The notes beneath the pieces are model-generated. The model made no database searches. It had not been told where the DNA came from and was given only the letters and a program-made list of their open reading frames with translations. The position numbers and the translations under genes were made by a program. Of a DNA stretch of 64,000 nt, positions 18,605-29,903 are shown piece by piece (position 1 is the stretch's first letter; each line of letters opens with the position of its first letter). This stretch comes from Gammaproteobacteria bacterium. Lineage in GTDB: Bacteria; Pseudomonadota; Gammaproteobacteria; Steroidobacterales; Steroidobacteraceae. The DNA lies in assembly GCA_003164785.1 (NCBI GenBank), contig PLUE01000022.1, positions 216,590 through 280,589 on the forward strand, read 5' to 3'.

Positions 18605-19723
18605 ATGCTCAGTAGAGTCTCCGCCGCTTGCGCATTCCTTCCCATGCTACTCGCACTGATCACCGCCGCACCCGCAGCCGTGGCGCCGCCCGACGCCACG
18701 GTGAAGAGCGAAGGCGACTACGTGATCGAGAACTTTCACTTCGCCTCGGGTGAAACGCTGCCCGAACTGCGCCTTCACTACACGACGCTGGGCAAGGCCC
18801 ACCGCAACGCCCAAGGTCGCGTCGACAATGCGGTGCTCATCGTGCACGGCACGGGAGGCTCCGGCCGCAGCCTGCTGGTGGATCGGTTCGCCGGTGTGCT
18901 GTTCGGCAAGGATCAGCCGCTCGATGCGAACCGCTACTACATCATTTTGCCGGACGCGATTGGCCACGGCCGGTCCAGCAAGCCGAGCGATGGGCTGCAT
19001 GCGCGCTTTCCACGCTACGACTATCAAGACATGGTCAATGCGCAATACGCACTGGTGACCCAGGGTCTGCATGTGAATCATCTGCGTCTGGTCATGGGTA
19101 CGTCCATGGGATGCATGCATACCTGGATCTGGGGCGAAACGATGCCGGACTTCGTCGACGCCCTGATGCCGTTGGCCTGCCTGCCCATCCCGATCGCCGG
19201 TCGAAATCGCCTGTGGCGCGCCATGATCATCGATGCCATTCACGCCGATCCACAATGGCTCCAGGGTGAGTACAAGACCGAGCCACTCGCCGGCCTGCGA
19301 ACGGCGGCAGGCGTGCTGCTCATCGCCGGGAGCGCCCCGATCCAGATGCAGCTCGCGCTTCCCACCCGGGACTTGGCCGACGACTACCTGCAGAAATACA
19401 TGGAGCGTGAATTACAGGACTTGGACGCCAACGATCTGGTGTACCAGGTCGATGCGTCGCGTGACTACGACCCCTCGGCGGGTCTCGAGAAGATCCGCGC
19501 GCCGCTGATGTGGATCAACTCGGGGGACGATTTCATCAACCCGCCGGAACTCGCCATCGCGGAGCGCGAGGTCAAACGAGTGAAGAACGGCCGATTCATC
19601 CTGCTGCCCGCATCGGAGCAGACGCATGGGCATGGCACCCATACGTGGGCCGCCGTTTGGCAGCAGTATCTGCGTCAGTTGCTCGAGTCGTCCGCGGGCG
19701 GCGCGTCGTCCGCCGGCAGCTGA
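18605..19723 (+). CDS. Secreted MetX-like alpha/beta hydrolase
   Basis: A 372-residue alpha/beta hydrolase with an N-terminal signal peptide (MLSRVSAACAFLPMLLALIT, then Ala-rich). The oxyanion block is LIVHGTGGSGRS, the nucleophile elbow GTSMGCMHTW, the acid site INSGDDFINPPE and the His site THGHGTHTW. The pattern resembles homoserine O-acetyltransferase (MetX), but secretion argues against a role in methionine synthesis; substrate unknown. The ATG is preferred because GTGAGGAAC lies just upstream as a ribosome-binding site; a GTG 15 bases earlier is possible. Its 3' end overlaps the convergent rluB-like gene by 49 bp. Confidence 0.8.
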   Translation: MLSRVSAACAFLPMLLALITAAPAAVAPPDATVKSEGDYVIENFHFASGETLPELRLHYTTLGKAHRNAQGRVDNAVLIVHGTGGSGRSLLVDRFAGVLFGKDQPLDANRYYIILPDAIGHGRSSKPSDGLHARFPRYDYQDMVNAQYALVTQGLHVNHLRLVMGTSMGCMHTWIWGETMPDFVDALMPLACLPIPIAGRNRLWRAMIIDAIHADPQWLQGEYKTEPLAGLRTAAGVLLIAGSAPIQMQLALPTRDLADDYLQKYMERELQDLDANDLVYQVDASRDYDPSAGLEKIRAPLMWINSGDDFINPPELAIAEREVKRVKNGRFILLPASEQTHGHGTHTWAAVWQQYLRQLLESSAGGASSAGS

Positions 19724-20583
19724 CCTTCCAGGTCGTGCGCGACTTTGGCCGCGCTGATCTCGTTGACCAATGCGTTGCGTTCGCTCACCAGCATCGAACG
19801 CGAGTGGCCTCGCGGCAGCTCGCGCGACAGGTGCACCGGCCCGAACCGCACCCGCATGAGCCGGCTCACGATGATCCCCCGGGCCGCCCACCAATGCCGC
19901 ACCTGCGCCGACCGGGTGCCGCGCACGGTCACGTTGAGCCAATGGTTGAAACCTTCCCCGAATTGCGCGTCCGCCTTGATGATCGACATCGACTCGCCTT
20001 CGTTCTCGGTGGCGGCGCGAAACTCCTCGACCAAGATCTCGCTCAGCGGACCGCGCATGCGCAGCACATAGTCCACGGTCAACGCATGTGCGCCCTGCGA
20101 CACGCGATGCGCCCATACCCCATCGTCCGTCAATATTTCCAGCCCCCCATCGACCGGCGGCATCGGCTGAATCGCCAGCCACCGGCCCGACGCCCGCGGC
20201 AAGCTCAGGTGCTCGGCGGCGCGGGAGGTCGCCTCCTTCAGGTCGAGCGGCTCCCCCGGCGAGCGGTGAAACAACAGTACCCGCAGCTCCTTGACCTTGG
20301 GCGTGTGCAGCCGGACCGGCCGGCCGTCGAGCGTAATATGATCGCGCGGCGCGAGCTTGATTCCCAAGGCCGGCACTTCGCCGTTGACCTGGAGTCGACC
20401 TTCTTTTATCCAACGCTCTACTTCGCGGCGCGAACCCACGCCCGCCGCCGACAGCAGCTTTTGGATTCGCTCGGTTGGCGCCGGCTCCTTGGCGGCGTGC
20501 TCGATCTTTTTATGCGAGCCGCGCAGCGGCCGCCCGCGCCCGCCATCGGCGCCGGGCAATTTTTTCGGCGCACGAGGCCGCAT
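19675..20583 (-). CDS. rluB: RluB/RsuA-family pseudouridine synthase homologue without the catalytic Asp
   Basis: By position (last gene after scpB) and domains this is the RluB family, which normally makes the pseudouridine at 23S rRNA position 2605. The 302-residue protein has a basic N-terminus, an S4 RNA-binding domain at about residues 37-85 (ERIQKLLSAAGVGSRREVE), then the synthase fold with GGLEILTDDG, VDYVLRMRG and a long C-terminal tail. The motif expected as GRLD is Gln139-Pro-Met-Pro142, so the catalytic Asp is missing. The frame is intact. It could be a non-catalytic RNA-binding protein or ribosome assembly factor. The start overlaps the scpB stop by one base. Confidence 0.85.
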   Translation of the reverse strand: MRPRAPKKLPGADGGRGRPLRGSHKKIEHAAKEPAPTERIQKLLSAAGVGSRREVERWIKEGRLQVNGEVPALGIKLAPRDHITLDGRPVRLHTPKVKELRVLLFHRSPGEPLDLKEATSRAAEHLSLPRASGRWLAIQPMPPVDGGLEILTDDGVWAHRVSQGAHALTVDYVLRMRGPLSEILVEEFRAATENEGESMSIIKADAQFGEGFNHWLNVTVRGTRSAQVRHWWAARGIIVSRLMRVRFGPVHLSRELPRGHSRSMLVSERNALVNEISAAKVAHDLEGQLPADDAPPADDSSN

Positions 20584-21485
20584 CAGGATTGATCGTCCGT
20601 GGCACTGTGCGCAACCAAGCCATGAGGATGGACTTCTTCATGGTCCTCATCCGGGCCGCTGCCCGTGTCGTCGTCGTCACTCAAGTCGCCCTCGAGCGCC
20701 TCGCCGTCCAGAGACGCGTCCGTACCGGGCGGCGCTGTGTCCGCATCGGGCAGCTCGCCGGTATCGGGAGCGGCATCCGCCCCGGGGACCGCGTCGGGCT
20801 CGAGCACCACATCCGTGTCGGGCGCCACTTCCGTAGCCGGCTCGTCTTCCGTGGCCGGCGCCTCTGCCGTGGCCGCGGTTTCCGGCGCCGCCGCTTCGCC
20901 TTCGGGAATGGTCACCGCCTTGTCCGCGCCCGGCAAACTCAATTGCACGCGCAATTCCTCGAGTTCCTTCAGCTGCGCCAGACTGGGCAGATCGTCCAAC
21001 TTCTGCAGGCTGAAATAATTGAGGAAATCCCGCGTGGTCCCCAGCAATTCCGGCTTCCCAGGAACGTCGCGATGGCCCACCACCCGAATCCAGGCGCGCT
21101 CGAGCAAGGTCTTGATGATGTTCGGATTCACCGCGACGCCGCGGATCTGCTCGATCTCACCGCGCGTGATCGGCTGCCGGTACGCCACCAGCGCCAAAGT
21201 CTCCAGCAAGGCGCGCGAATACTTCGTCGGCCGCTCCTGCCACAGCCGCGACACCGGCTGCGCCACGGCGTGCCGGATCTGGATCCGGTACCCGCTCGCG
21301 ACCTCCACCAACTCGAGCCCGCGCGTCTCGTACTCGGCGCGCAAAGCCGCGATGGCGGCCATCACTTCTTCCGTGTTCGATCCGTCCCGCTCGTCGAAGA
21401 GGCTCACGAGCTCATCGGCTGCCAAGGGCCGACCGGCCGCCAGCAAGGCCGCCTCGATCACATTTCTGACGTATTGTTCGTTCAT
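20583..21485 (-). CDS. scpB: Segregation and condensation protein B
   Basis: ScpB dimers bind ScpA to complete the SMC condensin. The 300-residue protein has tandem winged-helix domains in the first 175 residues, with ALLAAGRPLAADELVSLF, YRIQIRHAV and the family signature LALVAYRQPITRGEIEQIRGV, then TTRDFLNYFSL. The remaining 120 residues are an acidic, Ala/Asp/Glu/Pro-rich disordered tail that many gammaproteobacterial ScpB proteins carry. It overlaps scpA by 4 bp and the rluB-like gene by one base. Confidence 0.95.
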   Translation of the reverse strand: MNEQYVRNVIEAALLAAGRPLAADELVSLFDERDGSNTEEVMAAIAALRAEYETRGLELVEVASGYRIQIRHAVAQPVSRLWQERPTKYSRALLETLALVAYRQPITRGEIEQIRGVAVNPNIIKTLLERAWIRVVGHRDVPGKPELLGTTRDFLNYFSLQKLDDLPSLAQLKELEELRVQLSLPGADKAVTIPEGEAAAPETAATAEAPATEDEPATEVAPDTDVVLEPDAVPGADAAPDTGELPDADTAPPGTDASLDGEALEGDLSDDDDTGSGPDEDHEEVHPHGLVAHSATDDQS

Positions 21486-22390
21486 TGAGAGCTCGCTTGG
21501 GGCTCGGTGGCGCCGCCGTCGTCGGGGACCAATTTCAGGTGTCTGGCAGGGTTGCCGAGACGTACGTGCAGCGGCGCGTACGGTTCGGACTGCACGATTT
21601 CAATCAACCCCTCGCGCAGTAATTCCAGGATGGCGACGAAGGTCACCGCAACGCCGCGGCGCCCTTCGGACGGACGGAACAGCTGGACGAAATCCGTAAA
21701 CGCCGTGTTCGTGAGTGTGGACAGAACATCCGTCATGCGCTGCCGGATCGAGAGCGGCTCGCGCTGCACGTGATGATGCGCAAACATGTCGTTGCGCGAC
21801 AGCACGTCCTGGAAGGCCAGCAGCATTTCCTGCAGCGTCACCTGCGGCGCGATTCGCACGACTTTCCGGTCCACCAGCTCCGCGGAAGCCGCCCAGGTAT
21901 CGCGCTCCAGCCGGGGCATCTGATCAAGCCCCTCGGCCGCCCGCTTGAAGCGCTCGTACTCCTGCAAGCGGCGCACCAGTTCCGCGCGCGGATCCATGTC
22001 GTCTTCCGGATCCTCGCTCTTCGGCCGCGGCAGCAGCATCCGCGATTTGACCTCCGCCAGCGTCGCCGCCATCAACAAGTATTCGCCCGCGAGCTCCAAT
22101 TGCAGCACCTGCATCAACTCGATATACCGCATGTACTGGCGGGTGATCTCGGCGATCGGAATGTCCAGAATGTCGAGGTTCTGGCGTCGGATGAGATAGA
22201 GCAGCATGTCCAGGGGCCCTTCGAAGGCCTCCAGAAACACTTCCAACGCCTGCGGCGGGATGTACAAATCGCGCGGGATTTCCGTGATGGGCTGTCCCTC
22301 CACCATCGCGAACGGCATTTCATTCTTCGCGGGAGCGGAGACCGCCGCTTTGGCCGCCGTCTTCGGCACGATGGTCAGTTCCGGCTTCAT
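21482..22390 (-). CDS. scpA: Segregation and condensation protein A
   Basis: The kleisin of the bacterial SMC complex, bridging SMC heads with ScpB. The 302-residue protein shows the kleisin core LEAFEGPLDMLLYLIRRQNLDILDIPIAEITRQYMRYIE, then LEVKSRMLLP-like AEVKSRMLLPRPK and a C-terminal winged helix with TFVAILELLREGLIEIVQ. The chosen Met follows the trpS overlap: start and trpS stop share an ATGA. SMC is also encoded in this window, so all three parts of the complex are present. Confidence 0.96.
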   Translation of the reverse strand: MKPELTIVPKTAAKAAVSAPAKNEMPFAMVEGQPITEIPRDLYIPPQALEVFLEAFEGPLDMLLYLIRRQNLDILDIPIAEITRQYMRYIELMQVLQLELAGEYLLMAATLAEVKSRMLLPRPKSEDPEDDMDPRAELVRRLQEYERFKRAAEGLDQMPRLERDTWAASAELVDRKVVRIAPQVTLQEMLLAFQDVLSRNDMFAHHHVQREPLSIRQRMTDVLSTLTNTAFTDFVQLFRPSEGRRGVAVTFVAILELLREGLIEIVQSEPYAPLHVRLGNPARHLKLVPDDGGATEPQASSQ

Positions 22391-23604
22391 CGGTAATTCA
22401 TGCCCATGGCTTGACGCACCGCTTCCAGCGTATCGCGCGCCTCCTGACGCGCGCGCTCGCATCCTTCGGCGATGATACCGCGGACCAATTCAGGATTCTC
22501 CTCGAACTCCTGCGCCCGCTTGGTCATGCCCGATACCTCCTCGACGATCTTTTCGATCAAGGGCGCCTTGCAGTCCAGACAGCCGATGCCCGCGGTTCGG
22601 CATCCTTGTTGCACCCATTCCTTGGTCTCGGCGCTCGAGTACACCTTGTGCAGGTCCCACACGGGGCACTTGTCCGGATCACCGGGGTCCGTCCGGCGTA
22701 CCCGCGCCGGATCCGTCTGCATCGCCTTGAGCTTCTTGACGATGGAGTCCGGATGTTCACGCAGCCCGATCGTATTGCCATAGGACTTGGACATCTTGCG
22801 CCCGTCCAGGCCCGGCACCTTGGGCGTCGCCGTGAGCAGCACGTCGGGCTCGGGCAGAATCGAGATCCCCGTGCCTTCGATGAACCCCAGCAAACGATCA
22901 CGGTCGGCGACGGTCAATCGTGCATTCGATTCGACCAGCGCGCGCGCCTTTGCAAGTGCATCGCCATCACCTTTCTCCTGGAATTCCTTGCGCAAGGTTC
23001 GGTAGAGCGCCGAATTCCGCGACCCCAGGCTCTTGATCGCCTTTTCGACTTTCTGCTCGAACTCCGGCTCCCGGCCATAGATGTGGTTGAAGCGCCGCGC
23101 CACTTCGCGCGTGATCTCCACATGCGCCACCTGATCCTCGCCCACCGGCACGTATTGCGGCCGATACAGCAGGATGTCGGCCGTCTGCAGCAACGGATAG
23201 CCGAGGAAACCGTACGTGTGCAGATCGCGGTCCGCCAATTGCGTTTGCTGGTCCTTGTAGGACGGCACCCGCTCCAGCCAGCCCAGCGGCGTGATCATCG
23301 ACAGCAGCAGGTGCAGTTCCGCATGCTCGGGCACCTTGGACTGGATGAACAGCGTGGACACCCCGGGATTCAGACCCGCGGCCAGCCAATCGATGACCAT
23401 CGTCCACACGAAGTCCTCGAGCTTCGAGGTGTCCTCGTAGCCGGTGGTGAGCGCATGCCAATCCGCGATGAAGAAATAGCACTCGTACTGGTACTGCAGT
23501 TCGACCCAGTTCTTCAGAGCACCGTGATAATTCCCGAGGTGCAACAGGCCGGTCGGCCGCATGCCCGACAGAACTCGACGATTTTGTATCGGCCCACTCA
23601 TCAT
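22387..23604 (-). CDS. trpS: Tryptophan-tRNA ligase
   Basis: Charges tRNA(Trp). The class I motifs are LLHLGNYHGAL (HIGH type) near the N-terminus and GRKMSKSYGN (KMSKS) at about residue 255. YKDQQTQLADRD and PVGEDQVAHVEITREVA fit TrpRS. At 405 residues it is longer than the roughly 335 of E. coli because of an insert of about 60 residues between the Rossmann fold and KMSKS (KVEKAIKSLGSRNSALYRTL onward), an arrangement known from other proteobacteria. It overlaps the M50 protease gene and scpA by 4 bp each. Confidence 0.96.
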   Translation of the reverse strand: MMSGPIQNRRVLSGMRPTGLLHLGNYHGALKNWVELQYQYECYFFIADWHALTTGYEDTSKLEDFVWTMVIDWLAAGLNPGVSTLFIQSKVPEHAELHLLLSMITPLGWLERVPSYKDQQTQLADRDLHTYGFLGYPLLQTADILLYRPQYVPVGEDQVAHVEITREVARRFNHIYGREPEFEQKVEKAIKSLGSRNSALYRTLRKEFQEKGDGDALAKARALVESNARLTVADRDRLLGFIEGTGISILPEPDVLLTATPKVPGLDGRKMSKSYGNTIGLREHPDSIVKKLKAMQTDPARVRRTDPGDPDKCPVWDLHKVYSSAETKEWVQQGCRTAGIGCLDCKAPLIEKIVEEVSGMTKRAQEFEENPELVRGIIAEGCERARQEARDTLEAVRQAMGMNYR

Positions 23605-24266
23605 GCGGAAGATCCTAAGAACGCCACGACCACGCGTCCGACCACCCGGAAGGCAGGCTCGAACAACCAATCGAGCATCCGCATCACGGACAGCCCGAGC
23701 ACCAAGAACAATCCCACGGGCTCGATCTTTTCGAGCCGGCGTCCCCAGCGAGGCGGCAACAACCCCGCCAGCACCCGGCCGCCGTCGAGCGGCGGAATCG
23801 GCAGCAAATTGAAAATTGCCAGAACCACGTTGACCATGATGCCCGCCTGGCACATGAACGCAATCCACGTGATCAGGGTCTGATTGCCGTTCACCCGCAC
23901 GATGCCGGCCAGGACCGCGCACCAGATCAACGCCATGGCGAGGTTGGCCAGCGGCCCCGCCAGCGCCACGCAGACCATGGCGCGACGCGGATGTCGCAGC
24001 GCGCTGGTCGCCACGGGAACCGGCTTGGCCCAGCCGATCAGCGGCCCGCCGACGATCAGAAGGATACCCGGAACTACGACGGTCCCGATCGGGTCGATGT
24101 GCCGCAACGGGTTCAAGCTCAAGCGGCCGAGCATCTCGGCGGTGCGATCACCGAAAAATCGCGCCATCCAGCCATGCGCGACTTCGTGCAAGGTAATCGC
24201 AAACAATGCAGGTATGGTCCAAATCGCGACCTTGTTAAGAAATGCAGATAAATCCAATGCTTGCAC
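23601..24266 (-). CDS. Site-2-protease-family membrane metalloprotease (M50)
   Basis: A 221-residue polytopic membrane protein with the zinc motif HEVAH in the first hydrophobic segment and NLLPIPPLDGGRV supplying the third ligand, both typical of M50 proteases. About five membrane segments are visible. It belongs to the small PDZ-less group usually found before trpS-scpA. Substrates are unknown. Translation probably starts at a GTG, since MQALDLSAFLNKVAIWTIPALF is the natural N-terminus; a TTG four codons in is an alternative. Confidence 0.9.
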   Translation of the reverse strand: MQALDLSAFLNKVAIWTIPALFAITLHEVAHGWMARFFGDRTAEMLGRLSLNPLRHIDPIGTVVVPGILLIVGGPLIGWAKPVPVATSALRHPRRAMVCVALAGPLANLAMALIWCAVLAGIVRVNGNQTLITWIAFMCQAGIMVNVVLAIFNLLPIPPLDGGRVLAGLLPPRWGRRLEKIEPVGLFLVLGLSVMRMLDWLFEPAFRVVGRVVVAFLGSSA

Positions 24267-24314
24267 TCGTTATTAAAACAAAACACGAGCTACGAGGCCC
24301 GCAGGGTTGCGGCA

Positions 24315-24950
24315 TTATACGGTTGCGGCGTCAGCAAAGGGGCTGACGTCGCCACGACCGGCGCGCACGACGACGGCGCGGTCACCGGACAGGTCGATGA
24401 CGGACGTGGGAACCAAACCGCAATTGCCGCCGTCCAGCACCATATCCACGCCTCGGCCCAGGCGCTCGTAGATCTCCTTGGCGTCCGTGCGCGGCAGATC
24501 CTCTCCCGGCAGCAGCAGGGTCGAACTCATGACCGGCTCGCCCAATTCGGTCAGCAACAGCGCCGTCACCGGGTGGTCGGGCACCCTCAAGCCGATGGTG
24601 CCGCGACGCTCGTGCTTGAGCCGGCGCGGTGTCTCGCGGGACGCCTTGAGCAGGAAGGTGTAGGGTCCCGGGGTATGCGCACGCAGCAAGCGATATTGGG
24701 AGTTGTCGACCACCGCGTATTTGCCCACATCCGCCAAATCCCGGCAAACCAGCGTAAAATGATGTTCCTTGTCGGTTTGCCGTATCTCGCGGATCCGCTC
24801 CAGCGCTGCCTTGTCCCCGATGTGGCACCCGAGGGCGTAGCACGAATCCGTCGGGTAGACGATGACGCCCCCGGCCTTCAATACGGCCACGGCTTGCCGG
24901 ATGAAGCGGACTTGGGGAGAAACCGGGTGCAGTTGCAGATAGATGCTCAT
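24315..24950 (-). CDS. yciO: YciO/Sua5-family protein
   Basis: A 211-residue member of the Sua5/YciO/YrdC fold, whose best-known members make threonylcarbamoyl-AMP for tRNA t6A. Typical blocks are GGVIVYPTDSCYALGC, RIREIRQTDKEHHFTLVCRDL, PGPYTFLLKAS, TIGLRVPDHPV and MSSTLLLPGED. Position upstream of the M50-trpS-scpA-scpB genes and a length near 210 favour YciO, whose exact function is unresolved, over TsaC. It heads this minus-strand gene run and diverges from yciB. Confidence 0.9.
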   Translation of the reverse strand: MSIYLQLHPVSPQVRFIRQAVAVLKAGGVIVYPTDSCYALGCHIGDKAALERIREIRQTDKEHHFTLVCRDLADVGKYAVVDNSQYRLLRAHTPGPYTFLLKASRETPRRLKHERRGTIGLRVPDHPVTALLLTELGEPVMSSTLLLPGEDLPRTDAKEIYERLGRGVDMVLDGGNCGLVPTSVIDLSGDRAVVVRAGRGDVSPFADAATV

Positions 24951-24972
24951 ATGGGTCGGCTATGATACCCCG

Positions 24973-25530
24973 ATGAATCAACTCCTCGAATGGTCTCCCC
25001 TGATTGTTTTCTTCATCACGTTCAAGTTGCTCGGCATTTACTGGGCGACCGGCGTGCTGATGGTCGCGTGCGTGCTGCTGATGCTGATCCACCGGCTGCG
25101 CAGCGGACGCTTCAAGACCATGCACGTCGTCACCGCCGGCGTGGTCATGGTGCTCGGCACCGCCACGCTGCTGTTGCACGACAAACGCTTCATTCAATGG
25201 AAGCCCACGGTACTGCTCGGCGTCACCGCCCTCGCCTTTCTCGGCAGCAACGTCGTCGGAAAACAACCCCTGGCCCGTCGGATGCTCGAGAGTGTATTCA
25301 GCGAACCGCTCGAATTGTCCGGCCAAACCTGGATCATCATCAACACACTGTGGGCCGGCTGGTTCGCCGTGCTCGCGATCGCAAACATCTACATCGCGCG
25401 CAATTTCGCGGAAAACGTCTGGGTGAACTTCAAGGTGTTCGGCATCACCGTCGCGATGATGGCGTTCATGATCCCCCAGGTGATCTGGCTCAACGGCAAG
25501 ACCAGAACCGCACAAACGGGCGGCGCCTGA
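24973..25530 (+). CDS. yciB: Inner membrane-spanning protein YciB (septation protein A)
   Basis: A 185-residue membrane protein with about five hydrophobic helices. MNQLLEWSPLIVFFITFKLLGIYWATGV, FIQWKPTVL and ANIYIARNFAENVWVNFKVFGI match the IspZ/YciB family linked to cell-envelope integrity and septation. The ATG at MNQLLEW is chosen because ten upstream residues are not family-like. Its stop lies one base before the bolA-like start, so the two are coupled. Confidence 0.94.
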   Translation: MNQLLEWSPLIVFFITFKLLGIYWATGVLMVACVLLMLIHRLRSGRFKTMHVVTAGVVMVLGTATLLLHDKRFIQWKPTVLLGVTALAFLGSNVVGKQPLARRMLESVFSEPLELSGQTWIIINTLWAGWFAVLAIANIYIARNFAENVWVNFKVFGITVAMMAFMIPQVIWLNGKTRTAQTGGA

Positions 25531-25531
25531 C

Positions 25532-25810
25532 ATGGTCGACGCGAACCGCGAAGAGCGCCTGCGCCGACGGCTGATCGACCATTTCGCCCCGCTCGACCTG
25601 GTCGTGGAGGATGAAAGCCACCTGCATGCCGGCCATGCCGGCGCCGCGAGCGGCCAAAGCCACTACCGCGTGCGAATCGTGGCGGAGGCCTTTCGCGGCC
25701 TCAGCCCCGTGGCACGGCACCGGCTGGTATACGCCGCGGTGGACGACATGCTGAAAACCGACATCCACGCGCTCGCCATCGAGGCATTGCCGCCGCCGGC
25801 CAAACCGTAA
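25532..25810 (+). CDS. BolA-family protein
   Basis: A 92-residue protein of the BolA/IbaG family. The core VEDESHLHAGHAGAASGQSHYRVRIVAEAFRGLSPVARHRLVYAAV holds the conserved His and the F-x-G-x5-R-H-R-x-V/I-Y pattern of BolA. Family members work with monothiol glutaredoxins in iron-sulfur handling and some act as transcription regulators. It follows yciB directly, an arrangement common in proteobacteria. Confidence 0.9.
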   Translation: MVDANREERLRRRLIDHFAPLDLVVEDESHLHAGHAGAASGQSHYRVRIVAEAFRGLSPVARHRLVYAAVDDMLKTDIHALAIEALPPPAKP

Positions 25811-25901
25811 CCTCCGCTTAACATAGGCCGCGCACAATGGTAGGGCGCGCCGGTCGAAGTCCCCGGTTCGACCCCCGTCCGCCCGCTGATTTCATCGATA
25901 A

Positions 25902-25931
25902 TTGGAGAGATCGGCCCGTAAGGGCTAAACT
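25902..25931 (+). promoter_or_regulatory. Candidate sigma-70 promoter for ppiC
   Basis: TTGGAG and TAAACT are separated by 18 bases, about 58 bases before the lipoprotein PpiC start, in a gap of roughly 180 bp. Confidence 0.4.
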
Positions 25932-25988
25932 GCCGCCCCCGGCGCGCCGGCCATGTCGGCCAATGCCGCCATACGTCCGAGGATTCAA

Positions 25989-26834
25989 ATGACTCAATTT
26001 TTTCGTACACCGTGGATCATGGTGTCCATGGCCGTCATGTTGTCGGCCTGTGGCAAGGGCCAGCAGACGACGACACCGCCGGCCGCAGATGCGACGGCAA
26101 CCGCTTCTCCCGCCGTCGCGATCGTCAATGGCACGTCCATTTCGCGCGCCGACTATGACATCTACGTCAAGAGCCTGCTGCAGGGCAAGCCGCAGACGGA
26201 GTTGACCCCTGAGCAGAAGGCCCAGGTGCTCGACGAGATGATCACCATGCAGCTGGTCTCCGCCCAGGCGGTGAAGGATGGTCTCGAGAAGGATCCCGAC
26301 GTCGCCGCGCGCCTGGAAGTCTTGCGGATGCGCATTCTCGCCGAGGCCGAATCGCAGAAATTCTTGAAGGGCAAGGAGCCCACCGACGCCGAACTGCATG
26401 CCGAGTACGACTCCGCCATCGCCGCGATGGACAAAACCGAATACCACGCCAGGCACATCCTGGTCGATTCGAAGGAAAAGGCCGAGGCCTTGATCAAGAA
26501 GATCAAGGGGGGCGCCAAGTTCGAGGATGTCGCGAAGGCCGAGTCGTCGGACAACTCCAAGACCAGCGGCGGCGACCTGGGTTGGTTCACGCTTGCCCGC
26601 ATGGTCAAGCCTTTCAGCGATGCCGTGAAGGGCCTGAAGAAGGGCGAGATGACGCAGGAGCCGGTGCAGACGCAATTCGGCTGGCACATCATCAAGCTCG
26701 AGGATACCCGTGACGTCTCGCCCCCGCCGTTCGAGCAGGTCAAGGCCCAGGTCAGCAACGGCGTGGTGCAGAAGAAGCTCCAGGCCTATGTCGAGGATCT
26801 GAAGAAGAACGCGAAGATCGAAAAGAAAATGTAA
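25989..26834 (+). CDS. Lipoprotein peptidyl-prolyl isomerase, parvulin type
   Basis: A 281-residue PPIase of the PpiC/PrsA/SurA type that helps fold proteins in the periplasm. The N-terminus has a lipoprotein signal with the lipobox LSAC (Cys at about residue 24). A helical SurA-like domain spans about residues 45-135 and the parvulin domain about 145-240, marked by YHARHILVDSKEKAEALIKKI, GGDLGWFTLARMVKPF and QTQFGWHIIKLEDTR. The end is Lys-rich. A strong intrinsic terminator follows, so it is probably a single transcription unit. Confidence 0.93.
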   Translation: MTQFFRTPWIMVSMAVMLSACGKGQQTTTPPAADATATASPAVAIVNGTSISRADYDIYVKSLLQGKPQTELTPEQKAQVLDEMITMQLVSAQAVKDGLEKDPDVAARLEVLRMRILAEAESQKFLKGKEPTDAELHAEYDSAIAAMDKTEYHARHILVDSKEKAEALIKKIKGGAKFEDVAKAESSDNSKTSGGDLGWFTLARMVKPFSDAVKGLKKGEMTQEPVQTQFGWHIIKLEDTRDVSPPPFEQVKAQVSNGVVQKKLQAYVEDLKKNAKIEKKM

Positions 26835-26874
26835 GACAGGCTTTGCGAAGTTTGCAGGAGCTTCGCGAACCTCG

Positions 26875-26910
26875 AAATGGCGGGACCTTCATCGGCCCGC
26901 CATTTTTTTT
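26875..26910 (+). terminator. Rho-independent terminator after ppiC
   Basis: AAATGGCGGG pairs exactly with CCCGCCATTT across an 11-base loop and runs into eight T residues. The A/T flanks may make it work in both directions and also serve the convergent ligA. Confidence 0.93.
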
Positions 26911-26957
26911 GCCCGCTGCCGCGCCGCCGGGCTGCGGCCCCTGCCGACGCCCGCCCG

Positions 26958-29892
<2,935 letters not shown>

Positions 29893-29903
29893 GGGGTCCT
29901 CGA

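Noticed and set aside
25830..25895. tRNA-like patch with CAATGGTAGGGC and GGTTCGACC
   Set aside because: The T-loop-like bases are there but the T-stem does not pair, and there is no room for an anticodon arm or an acceptor stem. At most a degraded tRNA end.
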